Below, piece after piece: positions 32,131-56,889 of a stretch of 64,000 bases of DNA; the stretch's first letter is position 1; every line of letters begins with the position of its first letter. The DNA lies in contig JABAKD010000021.1 of NCBI GenBank assembly GCA_012845835.1, positions 10,671,199 through 10,735,198 on the forward strand, written 5' to 3'. A model generated the notes under the pieces. It was given only the letters and a program-made list of their open reading frames with translations. It was not told where the DNA came from and made no database searches. Source of the DNA: Undaria pinnatifida. Its lineage: Eukaryota; Sar; Phaeophyceae; Laminariales; Alariaceae. The position numbers and the translations under genes were made by a program.

Positions 32131-33389
32131 AAATTAAACCCGAACGATCCCAAACCGCAATACAGGGGGTTATATATCCTGCGAGGGGGGCTCCTTGGTT
32201 GAAGTTGATCCTTAATCCTGCAAGCAGCAAGCCAGTTTTCATTGATTGCCTCACCCACCCCACCCGCCCCACACAACGATATGACCTCCCCCTCCAAACG
32301 CTCTCCATCAATCACCACCCAGCCCTGTAGGGCACACGGACACGAGGTAGATGAGGCTGCGCGACCATAGCTAGGCCGGGAGGGCCCTCTCTCGGCTGTG
32401 CTGTGGTGGGCTACTACTACTACAGCTGCTGCTGCTGCTGTGTCTTCGCGTTTGTCGACATACACATCCGTGCTCTTCTTGTCTTCGGTTGTTTGTGTCG
32501 CCACACGCCGGCCCTTGTTTTACTCATCATCATGCATGTACGAATGCGTCTCGCGTTTTCCGTGACAATCGTGCGCTGCCGCGTCCTAGCGGCAGATGGC
32601 AACCACGTGTGAAAGGCTGCCGGACAGCAGCACGGGTGAAGTTCTGTGAGGGGGCGCGCACGTGCGTGCGCACACGGTGACACTACTCCAATGCCCAATG
32701 CATCTCGAGGATTGCCCACACAAGATGCATGCCGTCTGTCCCCCAGTTTTAGGACACAGCATCCCGATCTACGAAGAAGGCGCATTGATTTCTGCTGTTA
32801 CAGCAGTTATGCAAGAATGTTGCCGGAAATTTCCGCCAAGAATTTTCCCCGAAATTCGTGGTGGGCATACTTCTATAGTGATGGGAAAAAAAAAGGTTTC
32901 CAATCACATTGCAGGCATTGTTCCTATCGGACCTGGAAGGCGTTATACACTCTCGCGCGATTGTAACACGGAAAACGCGAGACACATACATGATGAGTCA
33001 AACAAGGGCGGGCGTGTGGCGACACACACAACCAAAGACAAGAGCACGGATGTGTATGGCGACAAACGCGAAGAAGACACAGCAGCTGCAGCTGCTGTGG
33101 TAGTAGTAGCCCACCACAGCACAGCCGAGAGAGGGCCCTCCCGGCCTAGCTATGGTGGCGCAGCCGCATCTACCTCGTGTCCGTGCCCTACAGGGCTGGG
33201 TGGTGATTGATGTAGAGCGTTCGGAGGGGGAGGTGATATCGTTGTGTGGGGCGGGTGGGGTGTGGGGGGCAATCAATGAAAACTGGCTTGCTGCTTGCAG
33301 GATACAGGATCAACTTCAACCAAAAAGCCCCCCTCGCAATATTTATAACCCCCTGTCTTGCGGTTTGGGATCGTTCGAGTTTAATTCGA
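32131..33389. repeat. Large inverted repeat: two arms of about 440 bp around a 380-bp spacer
   Basis: The left arm (32131-32577), reverse-complemented, matches the right arm (32957-33389) throughout. For example, GCGGTTTGGGATCGTTCG, GTAGGGC with GCTGGGTGGTGATTGA, GAGAGAGGGCCCTCCCGG and ACGGAAAACGCGAGAC appear in the same order. Indels are small. Both arms keep an open frame with homologous peptides (TTEDKKSTDVYV / TTKDKSTDVYGDKREEDTA, then LQGWVVID and CGAGGV), in the minus frame at 32504-31977 and across plus frames from 32662 to 33484. The arms may be two opposed copies of an element or the ends of one foldback transposon. A transcript through it would form long dsRNA. Confidence 0.75.
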
Positions 33390-35400
33390 AGTGCTGCCCT
33401 GCCCTACCCGGGGAGCATGCGTGCCGGCGAATGCCAGCATCCATGCGGAGCCCTTGTATGTATGTATGGTGTTTTTGCTCTTGAACTAGTTATTGTTAGT
33501 GGTTTGAACTATTAATAATATTGAACTACAATATTAACTTCATGCCTGCGGGTGTGTTCTACACCTAGAGGTAGTAGTAGTTTCCCACTTTGTTTGTTCA
33601 ACCCGACAATAACAACCTCTCATGCCTGCGTACGTGTTCTACAGCAGCAGCAAGCAGTAGTAGTCTATAATTTATAACTACACTGAAGGAAGACACGGTG
33701 CAATTTATTTACTTACGCATTACGTAGGCCAAAGAGCAAGAAGAAGAGACACGGCGGTGCAATAATTTTACGGTAAAACATAGAACCAGCGAACAGCAAC
33801 ACAACAGATGATGACTAGCATTACGAGGGCAGCAACACATGCTACTTCCCTTGTAGACTAAATGTAGAGCACACGCCATCATCATTGATTGTTTACCCAG
33901 CCCATGCCGTCCTTGTCCTGACTTGTTATTGTCGCTCAGTTTTGGAGTCAGTCCTATTATTACTCCGTGTGTGTGCATGCAGGGGTACACAGTACTACTT
34001 CGTACTACTATTCGTTTCCTTGGGCAGCAGCATTTTTCATTTGGTTGTACGTCATCCACTTGAACTTCAATCACGAGAATCAAGATTCACCTGATGTTGA
34101 CGAGGACGATCCAAGCTTTCAGTTTTTCAGCGAGTGGAAAACGTAGCAATGCGCTTGAACAAGCCACTACGGCTAGCTCCTTGATCCCCGCCTCAAACAC
34201 TACCATTTATTTCATGTAGTACGTAGCTCATCATGTTCGAGGAATTTTCGGTGGTTTTCCCTTGAGCGAAGAGAGTTTCCAAATAAACACTCAGCACTAT
34301 TAATACGTATACGAGTCAAGAATCAGGAGTTAGAAGTAGCCTTGGAAGCTACACTAGGCCCCGCGTGCAGAGCCCCTCTGCACGCTGTGATAAGCGGATA
34401 CCTGGTGAGCAATATCGGAATTTGACTGATTCGACTTGATTCGGATGTGGGAGATCACTGGCCGATCTGTCTTGTTTTCTCGTTTTCTCCCCGTTTTTTT
34501 ATCAATATTATGAAGAGGCGTTTTGGTTTTGGTTTGGCGGTGTTGTCCGCGATTTTTGCTTGCGGCTTGCGGCGTGTCCTTTCGCTGTGTTCATTTGAAT
34601 CCTTGTTTCTCACTGCTGTTCTGTCTCCTGCCCGCCATAACTTGCCGTGCACAGCATGCACCCGTGAGTGATGCAGAGGGAGGAGGAGCGCCACCGCCAG
34701 GGAGGCAGCACAGGTGCAGCAAGCTCGAATCTAAAAGTTGGTGCAGGATCTACGACCCCTGCGCCATCCGCCGCGAAGCCTACGACACCTACGATTGTCT
34801 TTCGGTGAGAGAGGGGAAATCCATTGTGTACGAAGAACGCTGCTGTAACTCTGCACCACATGGTGTTCTTCTACTCGTACACGAGCATGGTATCATACGA
34901 ACACAGCAGCAGATCCTGTTCAACCAGTCTCTGCCATGTCGCCGGAAACGACGCATCTAGGGCGAATGCCTGGGGATCGATCAACCAATATGCAGTAGTA
35001 GCGGCATTGCTATGCGTGCACGCGTGCTGTGCTGTACCAGGTATTGCGCAACCGTTCCTTGGAGCACGTGTTATGTCTGACTTTGTACCGTAGTGCGATG
35101 GTCTTTTGCGGTCTCATAAGCACGTCGTACGAGTACGAGTACGAGTAGCGTCCGACGGTGGTCATATCCAAAGCAGACCTACGAGCACTGCCGTAGAAAG
35201 TATTGGGCGATGGATCCAAGGATCCAGAGCTGCTTGTAGTGCAGCAGGCTAGGGCCGGGAATGAAACCGTGTCTCCCCATTCTGCTTCGCCCGTACCACA
35301 GGTATATAGTCTAGTACTAGGTAGCTCAACTACAGCAGTACATCATACTCTACTCTACTCGTACCATGTGTTCTCGTAGGCGAATGGGGTGCTGGGTGAG
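33390..35400. other. Intergenic, no supported gene
   Basis: Several frames of 70-145 codons without motifs. At 34673-34808 an open stretch rich in Ser/Thr/Pro/Ala (QREEERHRQGG...PTTPTIVF) ends at a good donor-like CG|GTGAGAG. It could be a lone exon, but no partner exon was found. CGAGTACGAGTACGAGTACG at 35127-35146 is a short hexamer repeat. Confidence 0.4.
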
Positions 35401-35479
35401 CTGAAACCAACTCCCATTTATTTTTTTGGGAGTTCCGGTGGGAACTACCGTGGGCGCTCGCGGGATTTATTTTGGTTAA

Positions 35480-35875
35480 TCCCGTGGGACTGACTCTTCG
35501 AGGGAAGCCGCGGGCAATTCCCATGGTAATTCCCGCGGGATCCCGTCGAACGCCGCGTTGTAACTCACGGGCACACGTGGGACACCGCGGGAACGCGTGG
35601 AATACCGCCGGAACCCATGACGTCCAGATACCGCGGGAACGCGTGGGACACCGCCGGCACCCGTGATACCCCGTAGGACCCTCGTCACGCATGGCGGAAT
35701 CCCACGGAGTCCCATGGGAAGTCCCGCGGGACGCAGTGGGATGCCGTGAGGTCCCGCGGTGGGATGCCGTGGGATCCCATGGTACCGGTATACCCATGGG
35801 TGGGAGTACCCATGGGTGGGAGCCCATGATATACCCATGGGATTCCATGGAAAGTCCCACGGGATCCAACATAGA
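35480..35875. repeat. Palindromic CCCGCGGGA / CCCATGGGA minisatellite
   Basis: Degenerate units of about 10-14 bp are centred on CCCGCGGG, CCCATGGG or ACGCGTGG. They give many overlapping palindromes, and long frames open on both strands (189 codons on the minus strand). The apparent proteins are low-complexity (Gly, Pro, His, Arg) and are not accepted as genes. Confidence 0.65.
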
Positions 35876-35879
35876 TCTC

Positions 35880-37570
35880 GACGTCGTCGAGATTTCCATA
35901 AACGCGCCGCTGGCGTTTTCCGGTTGTAAAACAAATCAGCTTGAAAATTTATGCGGGGGTGTGTGTTATCTTGCGTGTTACCGGTTACCAGTATCGTGTT
36001 GTGATATTGTATATATACGGTACGACGGTGCCTTTAGTGTGGCAGTAGTGGCAGACGGGCTAAGGGCGGGTGTAGGGCCGTGCCTCGTCATTTCGCTGCG
36101 TCTGTATCGTACATATCATGGCTCAGAAACGTGTGTCCGTGTGCTTTTGTGCGAACAGAGGTTGTACTCGTCGTGTAAACATGACATCCGGATTCTTCTC
36201 TTGCGATCGACCATAGATAGAGATACGGAAGACAGAGGGAGAAGAGGGGTGATGACCCCAGGCCTGTCCTCAGGTTCATGCATATACTACTTGTTGCGAT
36301 GCTGGACATTGAGTGCCTCGTACAGCTTTCACGCATCTTGTCGACGGGCGGCAGGGCGCCAGCCTGAATACTACTGCGCGTTGCACGCGCTCCTAGCTAT
36401 TAGCGACATTAAGCAATGGTGATGGAAGTCGGCGCGCGTCAGCAGGTGTCGCCGTGATGGGTCCCCACGAACAACACCCGTTTGCGCCCCTTTCTATCTC
36501 CTCAAACTTTTAGCTCCCCTGTCCCGTCCACGTGATGGCGCTGCCGCTGCTGTCTCCGTCAATCCATGTTCCTCATCATTGCCAGAATCCGAGCCGCATA
36601 CAGCCGCATTTTTTGGTGCCCGTCGGTGATTATGGGAATCATATGGGTAACGATCGCCTCTCCCACAAGACCGTAAATTATTTCGTGACAGCAGCAGCAG
36701 GGGGCTCTGCCTCCTTCGTCGGAAGCCTTCATATCGCAACAACCCTGACGCGTGCTCAAGATAGAGATAGCTTTTTGTGGCCAAATTGCTATTCGCTCCT
36801 CAACTAAGTGGCTACCTAATCGACCGCTTGCGTTAATTTGGTACTAATTATTGGTTATATAATAAGCCACGAGCTTGTTCAACGTGTTACTCTTTCGGGT
36901 TTTCTCTCGACTCCGTTTTTTAAGTGGGGTCGTATAGAGGTTACGAGCCTAAAAAAAATGAAATGCACCCGCTACCATACATAGCATGAAATCCTGACCG
37001 TTGCCGCGGAGTTTTCTGAGCTCTTATCATGAGGAGCTCAAAATCTCACCGGAAACATGACTTCGATGGCATTCGCTAGCTCAATCCGACCAACACTTCT
37101 ATGTGCTAAGTCCTAAAACATACATACGCGTACGAAAAGTATCAAAATAACCGGTAATTCCTGACTTTAGGAGCTCAACCAGCCAGAAAAGTGTGGCCCG
37201 AAAAATGCAACTCCTGTTGTATTACGTGTCCCACACACAGGGTAGAGGCAAGTCGATAAGATAATTCATGCGTGTGACCTCCGAGAAGAGTGAGCTCCCG
37301 AGCAAGAGCTCACAGCAGCCTACCACCAAGAACGCCAGCCAGGTACTGCTAGGTGCCCAACAATAGTCCAATAGCCCGAACCGGCACGAAACTGGTAAGT
37401 AACTGTCATATGTACTGAAAATTCCAAATCAACAGACGCACCGTGTTTTATTGAAGACGAAAGCTCCCCACATGAGGAGCTCTTGAAAGTTGAGGTGTAC
37501 CCGCTACCGTACCTAGCTTCCAACCCTGGCCCGTTGACGTTCGGACCTGCCACGATGGCGTGTCTTCCAG
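35880..37570. other. Intergenic region upstream of the TTLL9-like exons
   Basis: No conserved exon found. The missing N-terminal exon of the tubulin ligase should lie here or further left. A repeat pair, ACCCGCTACCATACATAGC (36967) and ACCCGCTACCGTACCTAGC (37499), each near GAGGAGCTC, brackets about 500 bp. Confidence 0.4.
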
Positions 37571-49969
<12,399 letters not shown>

Positions 49970-52941
49970 AGCTTCTCTCGACAACGCGAGCTTTCGCGGT
50001 ACGCAAACGTTGGCGGCAACTAATTTTATCGTTCGGTGTGGAGGTTTTGTTTTATTTGGGGTGGTTGATGCGTCCATCAGGTATAATAGCGGTTGGATTA
50101 TGCGCGCTGGGTCGTGTGCCGGGACTTGATCGATTTTTTAGCGGGTGCCTCGTCCTCGGTTATAACCCGTTTAAAGAGTACCGACGTTTTTGGGAACAGC
50201 ACCTGGAATTAATGTGTTTTTTTAGGGTTAGAACGGTGACAATGGAAGGTCAAAAGTTTGAAGTTCCCGAAGATCCAAGCTAAACCTTTGCCCGTTCGGT
50301 CGGCTATGGGCCCAATTTTGTAGATTTTTGTTTTGGAACTTTCCTATTTTCCGGGAAAAAAGGATTCTTGCGGCGATCTTGGCCAACATCTGCTTAAGAA
50401 ATTCTCAAGCAAATCTTGGGTTAGACGCTGCGTGATTTCGTGTGCTCCACACACTTCGTTCGACGAAATCAACGACAGCGTCGTGGTCTTGAATGTGGCG
50501 AGCCCGTTAGAGGCTCCGACCCTCCCTTGGTGTACAGTGCTCGCTCTACGGCCGGTGATTTGTGGCGGGCGACGATCAGGCTTCTGTTGACATCACATTT
50601 GGCGGCTGGTGTGTACAAAACTGAGAAAACGGGGAAATAATGGAACTTTGAGCGGATTTGACGGAATACCACACGACAACACAAGCAACCTCCCACGCCC
50701 TAGGGCATGGATCAAGATGAACTCTTAAGCGCTGTCACCTACACTGATGTGACCTTGTTCGGAGCGAAGAGGAGTGATCATGGGTTGTCTATCTCGAGAT
50801 CGAACGTCAATCGTGTTTGGTGGACAATGATGATCACGGCTTGATAAAAAATTGACAACTTGACCAATTGGGCCGCATGACCAGGAAAAGAGCCCGAGAA
50901 AAACAAATTAATCGTTTTGGTCGCATAGAAATCTTTCAGCAAATAAGCCCCCAAAAAAAATTGTGAACTTTTTGGCCACACTATCGGCTTTCCATTAGTA
51001 TCGGTCATGGGAGTTGAATATTTACTCGATTTGTAGACTTACAGAGCAAAGGCCGTCGGCGGCGTGAACCATCTGCTCTTGGGGGCATTTTTTTTTTCTC
51101 AACCTAGGGTGACGCCGCGGGAATCTCACGAGATGAGGCAAATATGTTTTCTTCGCCGCAATTGCGGCTCGGTACGACGGAGGGATTGGAGGCCGACCAC
51201 CTCCGCTGATTCACCGTTGGATATTGCGCTTCGCACTGATGCTGGCGGCGTCGTGTCTAATGCTGTGTGGCTTTGAATATTATGGCTGCCTGGTGTTTTA
51301 CTTTACGGGCCACTTAAACGTCCCAGAAATCGGGGGTTTTCACGCCCAACCTTGGCAGAGACCTGATCTTTGAAAGACTCTCGGAAGACGAGCTCCTGCG
51401 AGCCCAGAAAATCTGAACTCTTGGAATGCTTCCAGTGTAATACGTCGCGCTGTTCCCATTTTTGGGGGACAACGAACGAACGAAAGGCTGGGGCTGGTGC
51501 CCTCACCCGGGGCAGGGTGGCTGCCTCGGCCGATTTCCAACAAATGCCGTTGTGGCGGTGGTTGGAAGATTCGGTGGAGAATCAGGCCCGACCGAGTTGT
51601 GACGATTGCGGAGCGTGAGTGCAGAGTGTGAGCTGGTGAAGGAGGGAGAGGGATGGAAACTATGGATACTATATAAACTAAATGCGGCTTGATATCCGTG
51701 CGAAGAACTCGAGAAGGTTCAGGCGCTGCCGACTCGAAGGAGCTGAAACCTCGTGAGAGTCGGTAAGTTGATGAAAAATATGGCGAGTGGAGTGGATGTT
51801 TGCGTCGCAGGGTGACCAGAACCAATACTCGAAAATTCGAGGGGTTTCCCCTACAAGTGAACTAAGCGGACAAGAAACGCACGAAAAACTAACGAGAGAA
51901 CGAACACTGTGTAGGTCTGGGTCCTATCCCTTTTTCGGGGCTAACTCCCCCTAAAGGAACTGCACCTCAACTGCAGACGGACTTAGACCAACAGGCACGT
52001 GACCGATGTTGTAATAATCGCTACAGTTGTACCATATTTTTAGGGTCAAATAACCCAAAGGCGTTAGACTATAACCCTTTAGAGACCCAAGAGACAGCGA
52101 CCAAACAAATGATATGCTTGGTCTTATCCACCATCTACTGATAGCGTGGACGTTTAACTGCTGTACGAGCAGGAATGCTTTGCGGGTCCGGTCCAGCTCC
52201 TTTCATTTTATTCGTAGTTCGGACACCACATGCATAATCCCACACCCAGGCAGTGGTCGATGTTGCGCTCGCCATTTTTAAGTGCTAAATATTCCGCCAG
52301 GAGTCCCAAAAGGGCGACAAGTTACAACCATTAGCATTAAGCATCAGCCACCACAACCCAGAAAGCGCTCGCCGATTCTCCAACACACAAACGAAACTTC
52401 CCCTGCCTCCGTAGTCAGTCCATATTTCACAGAAGTGCAAGACCACCCCATGAATACGTACCGGTACAGTTCGAGCTGATAATTTTACACAACCACAGCA
52501 CAGCAGTAAATACACTCATCATACACCAACCTCAAACAAATAAATACGTAATACTGCAAAAAACATCCCACATTACTTCCAAGCATTTTGACTCCAAAAC
52601 TGTGAGTGTAGCTCAAGCAGGGATCAAAGGAAAGCTAGTGACAGCACCTGAAGTCACAAACGGACCAGGAGAAGACGCCTATCAGCCGGGGACACCGGCT
52701 TATCACCCCCGGTGAAAACCACACCCAACGTTCCCTGACCGCCAAATCATGTTCTTGCCCGGTTAGGTTACGTAGCTGCCGTCCGCCTTGAGCTCATAAA
52801 AGTACCAGGTATAAATGAGGCGACAGTCTGCTTTCTCTTGCCACGCCGATCGCACACCCAACCGTTCTACAATAGCAACAAATATCCCACTCCAACTTCA
52901 TGTACTGTAGTTTGTCTCCAAAAACATGGATACCCACAGGC
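49970..52941. other. Intergenic between convergent genes, no supported gene
   Basis: Frames up to 161 codons (51825-51340, minus) show no motif. The TTLL9-like gene ends at the left and the minus-strand PH-domain gene ends at the right, so both 3' UTRs should fall here. ACTGCACCTCAACTGCAG near 51960 is a weak copy of the ACTGCACCCA repeat. Confidence 0.5.
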
Positions 52942-53184
52942 TTAGTGCCCCTGCTGCTGTTGCTTTTGGGGCGGCGGTAGAGGCGGTTGCTCTTGATGTG
53001 GCTGCTGCTGTTGCTGCTGCTTCTGCTGCGGTGATGGCGGCTTGTTGTCGGCCTGTTGCAGCTCCGACAGCTGATGGGTCAGCAGCTTCGCAAGCTGCGA
53101 GGATTCAGACGGCGGCAACAGCACGGGACGTGGGGCGGAAGTGCAGGAGTGGGTGGTTACGGTGCGGATATTTGTAACCGTCAA
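52942..53184 (-). CDS. PH-like gene, last exon (Gln-rich)
   Basis: Acceptor GTACACAAG|TTG, stop TAA at 52944-52942. It encodes SSQLAKLLTHQLSELQQADN, then Pro/Gln runs. The CTG repeats on the plus strand are the complement of the CAG (Gln) codons. Confidence 0.55.
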   Translation of the reverse strand: MTVTNIRTVTTHSCTSAPRPVLLPPSESSQLAKLLTHQLSELQQADNKPPSPQQKQQQQQQPHQEQPPLPPPQKQQQQGH

Positions 53185-55543
53185 CTTGTGTACGTTGATC
53201 GGATCATAAGGAGAATCGTAGACCTCGGTCCGCGGTCGTAGATCCGGCTTCAGTCAGCTCCAAAGGGATCCCTCTTATTAATCGCGGTGTAAAAATGAGA
53301 CACTCGAATTCGCTCTAAACAATTCCTGATGGGGTCCTCCTATAAGAAACACAAACAAGAAAGGAAATCGCGCCCCCCCTCACCTGTTGAACGTCGCTTA
53401 GGCTGGTCTCCTCGTCCAGGTTCTTTAACGGCACTTGGCGTTTCGTCATGAGTTCAACGTTTTCCTGTGCAGCACGAGGGCGACGGAGTTAACGTTAATG
53501 CGGAGAATTAAGAACCCTTTAAACACTGCGAAAAGTAACCCCAAACAAGTTCCAAGTTATCTATACCCACACACGTGGAAGCACTTCTAAAAGCATGATT
53601 TGATTTTTCTTCCATCACATTCCATTATTTTTAGGAGGATCAACCTTCATCAACCTTCTGGACAAGACGTGGTCACAGGTGTCTTCCCTTCCCCCCCGTA
53701 CGTGCCTTCATTTTTATCGCGCATAGGGTTCAGCATTCCCACTTGTCAGCTTTTTATGCTCGTCGAATTTTGTCGAATTTGGTTTCTGACGCTCTCGCGT
53801 TTTCCGCTAGTCAAATGGAATAACCTTTTAGCCCCCGGGTAACATAGCAACCTAAAAAAACTAGAAAAGTTATCAATACAGTAACTCTCCCAAGGAATAA
53901 AAAACACGCGCGGCCCACATATCACGCAGCTTATGCTTCGTATGTAGCGCGCCCACATACCATGCAGCTTGCGGAGCTGAGTATCGACCATTCAACCGGT
54001 AAAATTCGCAGCTATAGCCATCATATAACGCATTTGACACCATTCTAAAAAAATGCGGTCTTCTCAGACGTCTACGTAGGAAGAACGTGCAGCAGCAGCA
54101 GTCCCAAGTATCAACATGCTGTGCGTGTGTGGTACATCTCCCAACGTTGCACTTCGAACGCCCGCCCCAACTCAAGCAGCCCGAGCCGCTTCGTGTGGCC
54201 AATACCGTAACTCGTTTATATTCCTGATGTGCCTCCCGACGCGTGCAACGATAGAGGTAGTTGTTTTGCCCGGAAAAAAATACTTGCCACCGAAGAGACT
54301 CAACAACTCAGGAAGCCACTTAACATGGTCCCTTTTTTTTGTGATTTACGTTCTATACCTACGGTAGTAGGCCGTTGGATTATTCATCGGGTGACCCTTT
54401 CATATTTCCCGACGTCAGCGGATAGGTGAGAGGTGGAAACCTTCTCACATGAGGTTGCCGCAGAAAAAAATCAGGGCATGTCACGGGTCGCGTTACTTGT
54501 CGCGGGCTGGGTCTGTTCATGATTTTCCGACCCGACATGACCTGACCTGACCCGTAATATTCAAAAGCCTACACAACCGGACCCGAGCCGTGATACCTCT
54601 TGACCCGACCCGACCGGCGAGAGTTTAGAAACCTCCTGACCCGGCCCGCGGGTCGGATCATGAATTGTGAACAGCCCTGATAAAAAAAAAGGTGCCACTC
54701 CTATTGTGGCATGGGTCCCTTCTGAAGTCCCAAAAGGGTCCACCTTGTAACATTAGCAAACACGGAACATTCTCTCGCGCACAATACCTGTAGGACCTTC
54801 GCCCACAACAAAGTTTCCCGTCTCGACCGGGCCTGCAGGACGAGGACCCCCCCGTCCCCCGCTGATGCTGCCGAGGTACCGCGGCTAGGTGCACCGCCGC
54901 TGTCGCTGCTGTCTGGCGGGGGGGAGGCGATGGAAATTTCTAGAATGCTCGCCGGCGCTTCCTGTGGAGGACCATAAGGCAACGTGGCGTATAGCATGCG
55001 AATGCAATGGAGGCGGGGTAGGGGTGGGGGGCGGGGGGGCGGCGAGGGGCGTACTCATTTCTTGCTTGCCAAAGTCATTTGTTGACCACGCATCCCTTAC
55101 GAAACGGGTCAACTTGGGGGCGGGGGGGGACGGATGCGTCATACGTTTCACTTTGTGTCAATACAGAAACAACAATTCCAACCCAATTGCAATTCAGTTT
55201 CGTCCCCAAAATTGACTGCAGTTGTCGCGAATCATATGGCGCCATACCTGGTTTACCTGTACTATTAATAGTACACTGCTACCACCAACCAGCCAACCGA
55301 CTAAACAACCAAAACCATTCAACCAGCTAACCCCGACCTTCCTCTATTCCCCCGCACCTCATCCGGGATGACCAGGAGCGACTCGACGAGCTTGAGCGGA
55401 ATGGTCCTCATCAGCTGCCCCCCCCTTCTATCCCACACCAATAACGCCTTTTTCTCCACATTCACGTAACGCCAAGACCAAGCGGATATTTTTTCCCCCT
55501 CCTCCTCCCCGCCCCCTCCGGTCTCCTCTCTTCCGCCTTCGTT
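52942..55543 (-). CDS. PH-domain-like protein, four 3' exons
   Basis: Exons 55543-55358, 54961-54788, 53464-53384 and 53184-52942, all joined in phase 0, give about 227 residues and a TAA. The first carries a Gly/Glu-rich lead and AWSWRYVNVEKKALLVWDRR, then RTIPLKLVESLLVIPDE. The second carries ILEISIA, a Ser/Gly/Ala loop and VLVLQARSRRETLLWAKVLQ. This is the strand pattern and C-terminal Trp-containing helix of a pleckstrin homology fold, split by a loop. The third encodes ENVELMTKRQVPLKNLDEET. The last is Pro/Gln-rich (PQQKQQQQQQ, PPLPPPQKQQQQ). PH domains bind phosphoinositides or proteins; the partner is unknown here. A pyrimidine tract of more than 100 bp (on the minus strand) precedes the first visible exon. 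Upstream exons were not found. Confidence 0.65.
53384..53464 (-). CDS. PH-like gene, third visible exon
   Basis: Acceptor GTGCTGCACAG|GAA, donor CAACAG|GTGAGG. It encodes 27 residues starting ENVELMTKRQVPLKNLDEET. Confidence 0.6.
53638..53790 (-). repeat. SINE 3' part
   Basis: CCTTCTGGACAAGACGTGGT, CACAGGTGTCTTCCC, GCATAGGGTTCAGCATTCCC and CTCGTCGAATTT match the SINE at 280-390 in order, without the tRNA-like head. It lies in an intron of the PH-like gene. Confidence 0.65.
54480..54660. repeat. Degenerate GACCC / GGGTC repeats
   Basis: GTCACGGGTCGCG and GGGCTGGGTC at the left are followed by GACCCGACATGACCTGACC and GACCCGACCCGACC. It folds on itself and is related to 48548-48605. It lies in an intron of the PH-like gene. 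Confidence 0.6.
54788..54961 (-). CDS. PH-like gene, second visible exon
   Basis: Acceptor GTCCTCCACAG|GAA, donor CTACAG|GTATTG. It encodes EAPASILEISIASPPP, a Ser/Gly loop and VLVLQARSRRETLLWAKVLQ. Confidence 0.65.
55358..55543 (-). CDS. PH-like gene, first visible exon
   Basis: Acceptor TCGATATCAG|AAC after a long C/T tract (about 55700-55560). Donor GATGAG|GTGCGG. It encodes EKISAWSWRYVNVEKKALLV and RTIPLKLVESLLVIPDE. Confidence 0.65.
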
Positions 55544-55559
55544 CTGATATCGACAAAAA

Positions 55560-55700
55560 AACAATAAAAGAAAGATGGGGAGGGTAGGGAGACGGAGGGC
55601 GAGCGAGGGGAGGGGAGAGGAGGCGGACGCGGGCAGGGGGGGGGGGGGCGAGGGGAAGAAGATGGGGAAGGGGTCGGGGAGGGGAGAGCAGGGGGCGGTG
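55560..55700. repeat. Purine-rich (plus) / pyrimidine-rich (minus) tract
   Basis: GGGGAGGGAG-type sequence on the plus strand, including a G run at 55637-55648. On the minus strand it forms the polypyrimidine tract before the PH-like exon at 55543. It also has G-quadruplex potential. Confidence 0.7.
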
Positions 55701-56429
55701 AGGGGGGGCGGCTTGAGATCCCAACTAAATCCGTCCGTTTATGGAGCGTGATACTGCTTCGCACTGCTGTTTTTTCATGCACGAGGGGTGCGTTATGACG
55801 GCATGGGTTTGCGTCCAATTCACGCGGTACTGCTATGTGCTGCTTTCAGTTCCACAACTCACATGCTGCTGCAATAGAAAATTGTAGGCTGCATCGCGCA
55901 AGGTATATATGCCCGCTCAGCAGTCTGGAAAGGAGAATATCTTGCAGTTGGAGTGACAGCAAAAAGTGGATGCCGCTCAGGAAAGCGATAGTTGTGGGTA
56001 GTTCTGTATACCTGTATCATACGAAGTATGTGTACTTTACATCACTTTCGACTTCCATCAGGATAGAGGTATGCAATTAATAGGCTGTAATAGGTAGTGC
56101 TCATCATGCATCACAATTCAAAATCCAATTGGTGGAATATGGGCATCCCGCCTCAAGTCAGTCCGAACTCGAGACGCCTTCTGCGTTTTGGGGTGGTACC
56201 ATGGCCTACACAAGACATGTTAAAACCGTAGTATACCTGGTATGATACACCTGGTAGACAATGGGGTTTCGGACGGAATATGTGTGGAATCATATTTTTC
56301 AGCGGCTAAATTTAAAATTTCCCACCTAAAGTAAAAATACTAACACCAATCAATGTAGTGGAGAAAAACATTTGTATATAAAAGAAAAGAACCCCTCCCG
56401 AAAAAATTCACCCACATAGCATGGTACAA

Positions 56430-56485
56430 GTATCAGCAAGCAGATTCAAAATTCATCGAAGTCACACCTGATGTCCTGAAAATAT
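56430..56485 (+). repeat. ELTADV dispersed repeat, copy 5
   Basis: GTATCAGCAAGCAGATTC, then AAAATTCATCGAAGTCACAC, then CTGATGTCCTGAAAAT. Diverged, but the block order is kept. Confidence 0.45.
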
Positions 56486-56889
56486 ATACATGTATTTAAA
56501 TATTAGAGTGACAGCGTATCAATTTGGAACCGTGGGTTCGTGTCCCACAGAGTTTTTAATCCTTTTTGGGGTGGGAGTAGATGACTTTAATTCTTGAATG
56601 CTGTATTAAGAGCAACATATAGATAACTTATAATATTCTGTATTCGTGCTCTTCCCGATATTAAAGCCGGGGGGAGAAAAACAAAAATAAACCGTCTACC
56701 ATACATATATATGATAAAGCAGTATAATAGTGGAGACTACAGTAATAAATTTATAAAATAGATGTGATGTTTTACCTAGCTCAAAATTCCCCACCTAAAG
56801 TATAATACCAATACTTACCATTATAGTGGACAAAAAATAAGACACCTCCCAATAAAAACTCACTCATATAGTATATTACGAGTACCAAC

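Noticed and set aside
35330-35934. Minus-strand ORFs of 189 and 152 codons
   Set aside because: Both cross a palindromic CCCGCGGGA minisatellite that stays open on both strands by composition.
55428-55818. Pro/Ser-rich minus-strand ORFs
   Set aside because: They come from the pyrimidine tract that precedes the PH-like exon.
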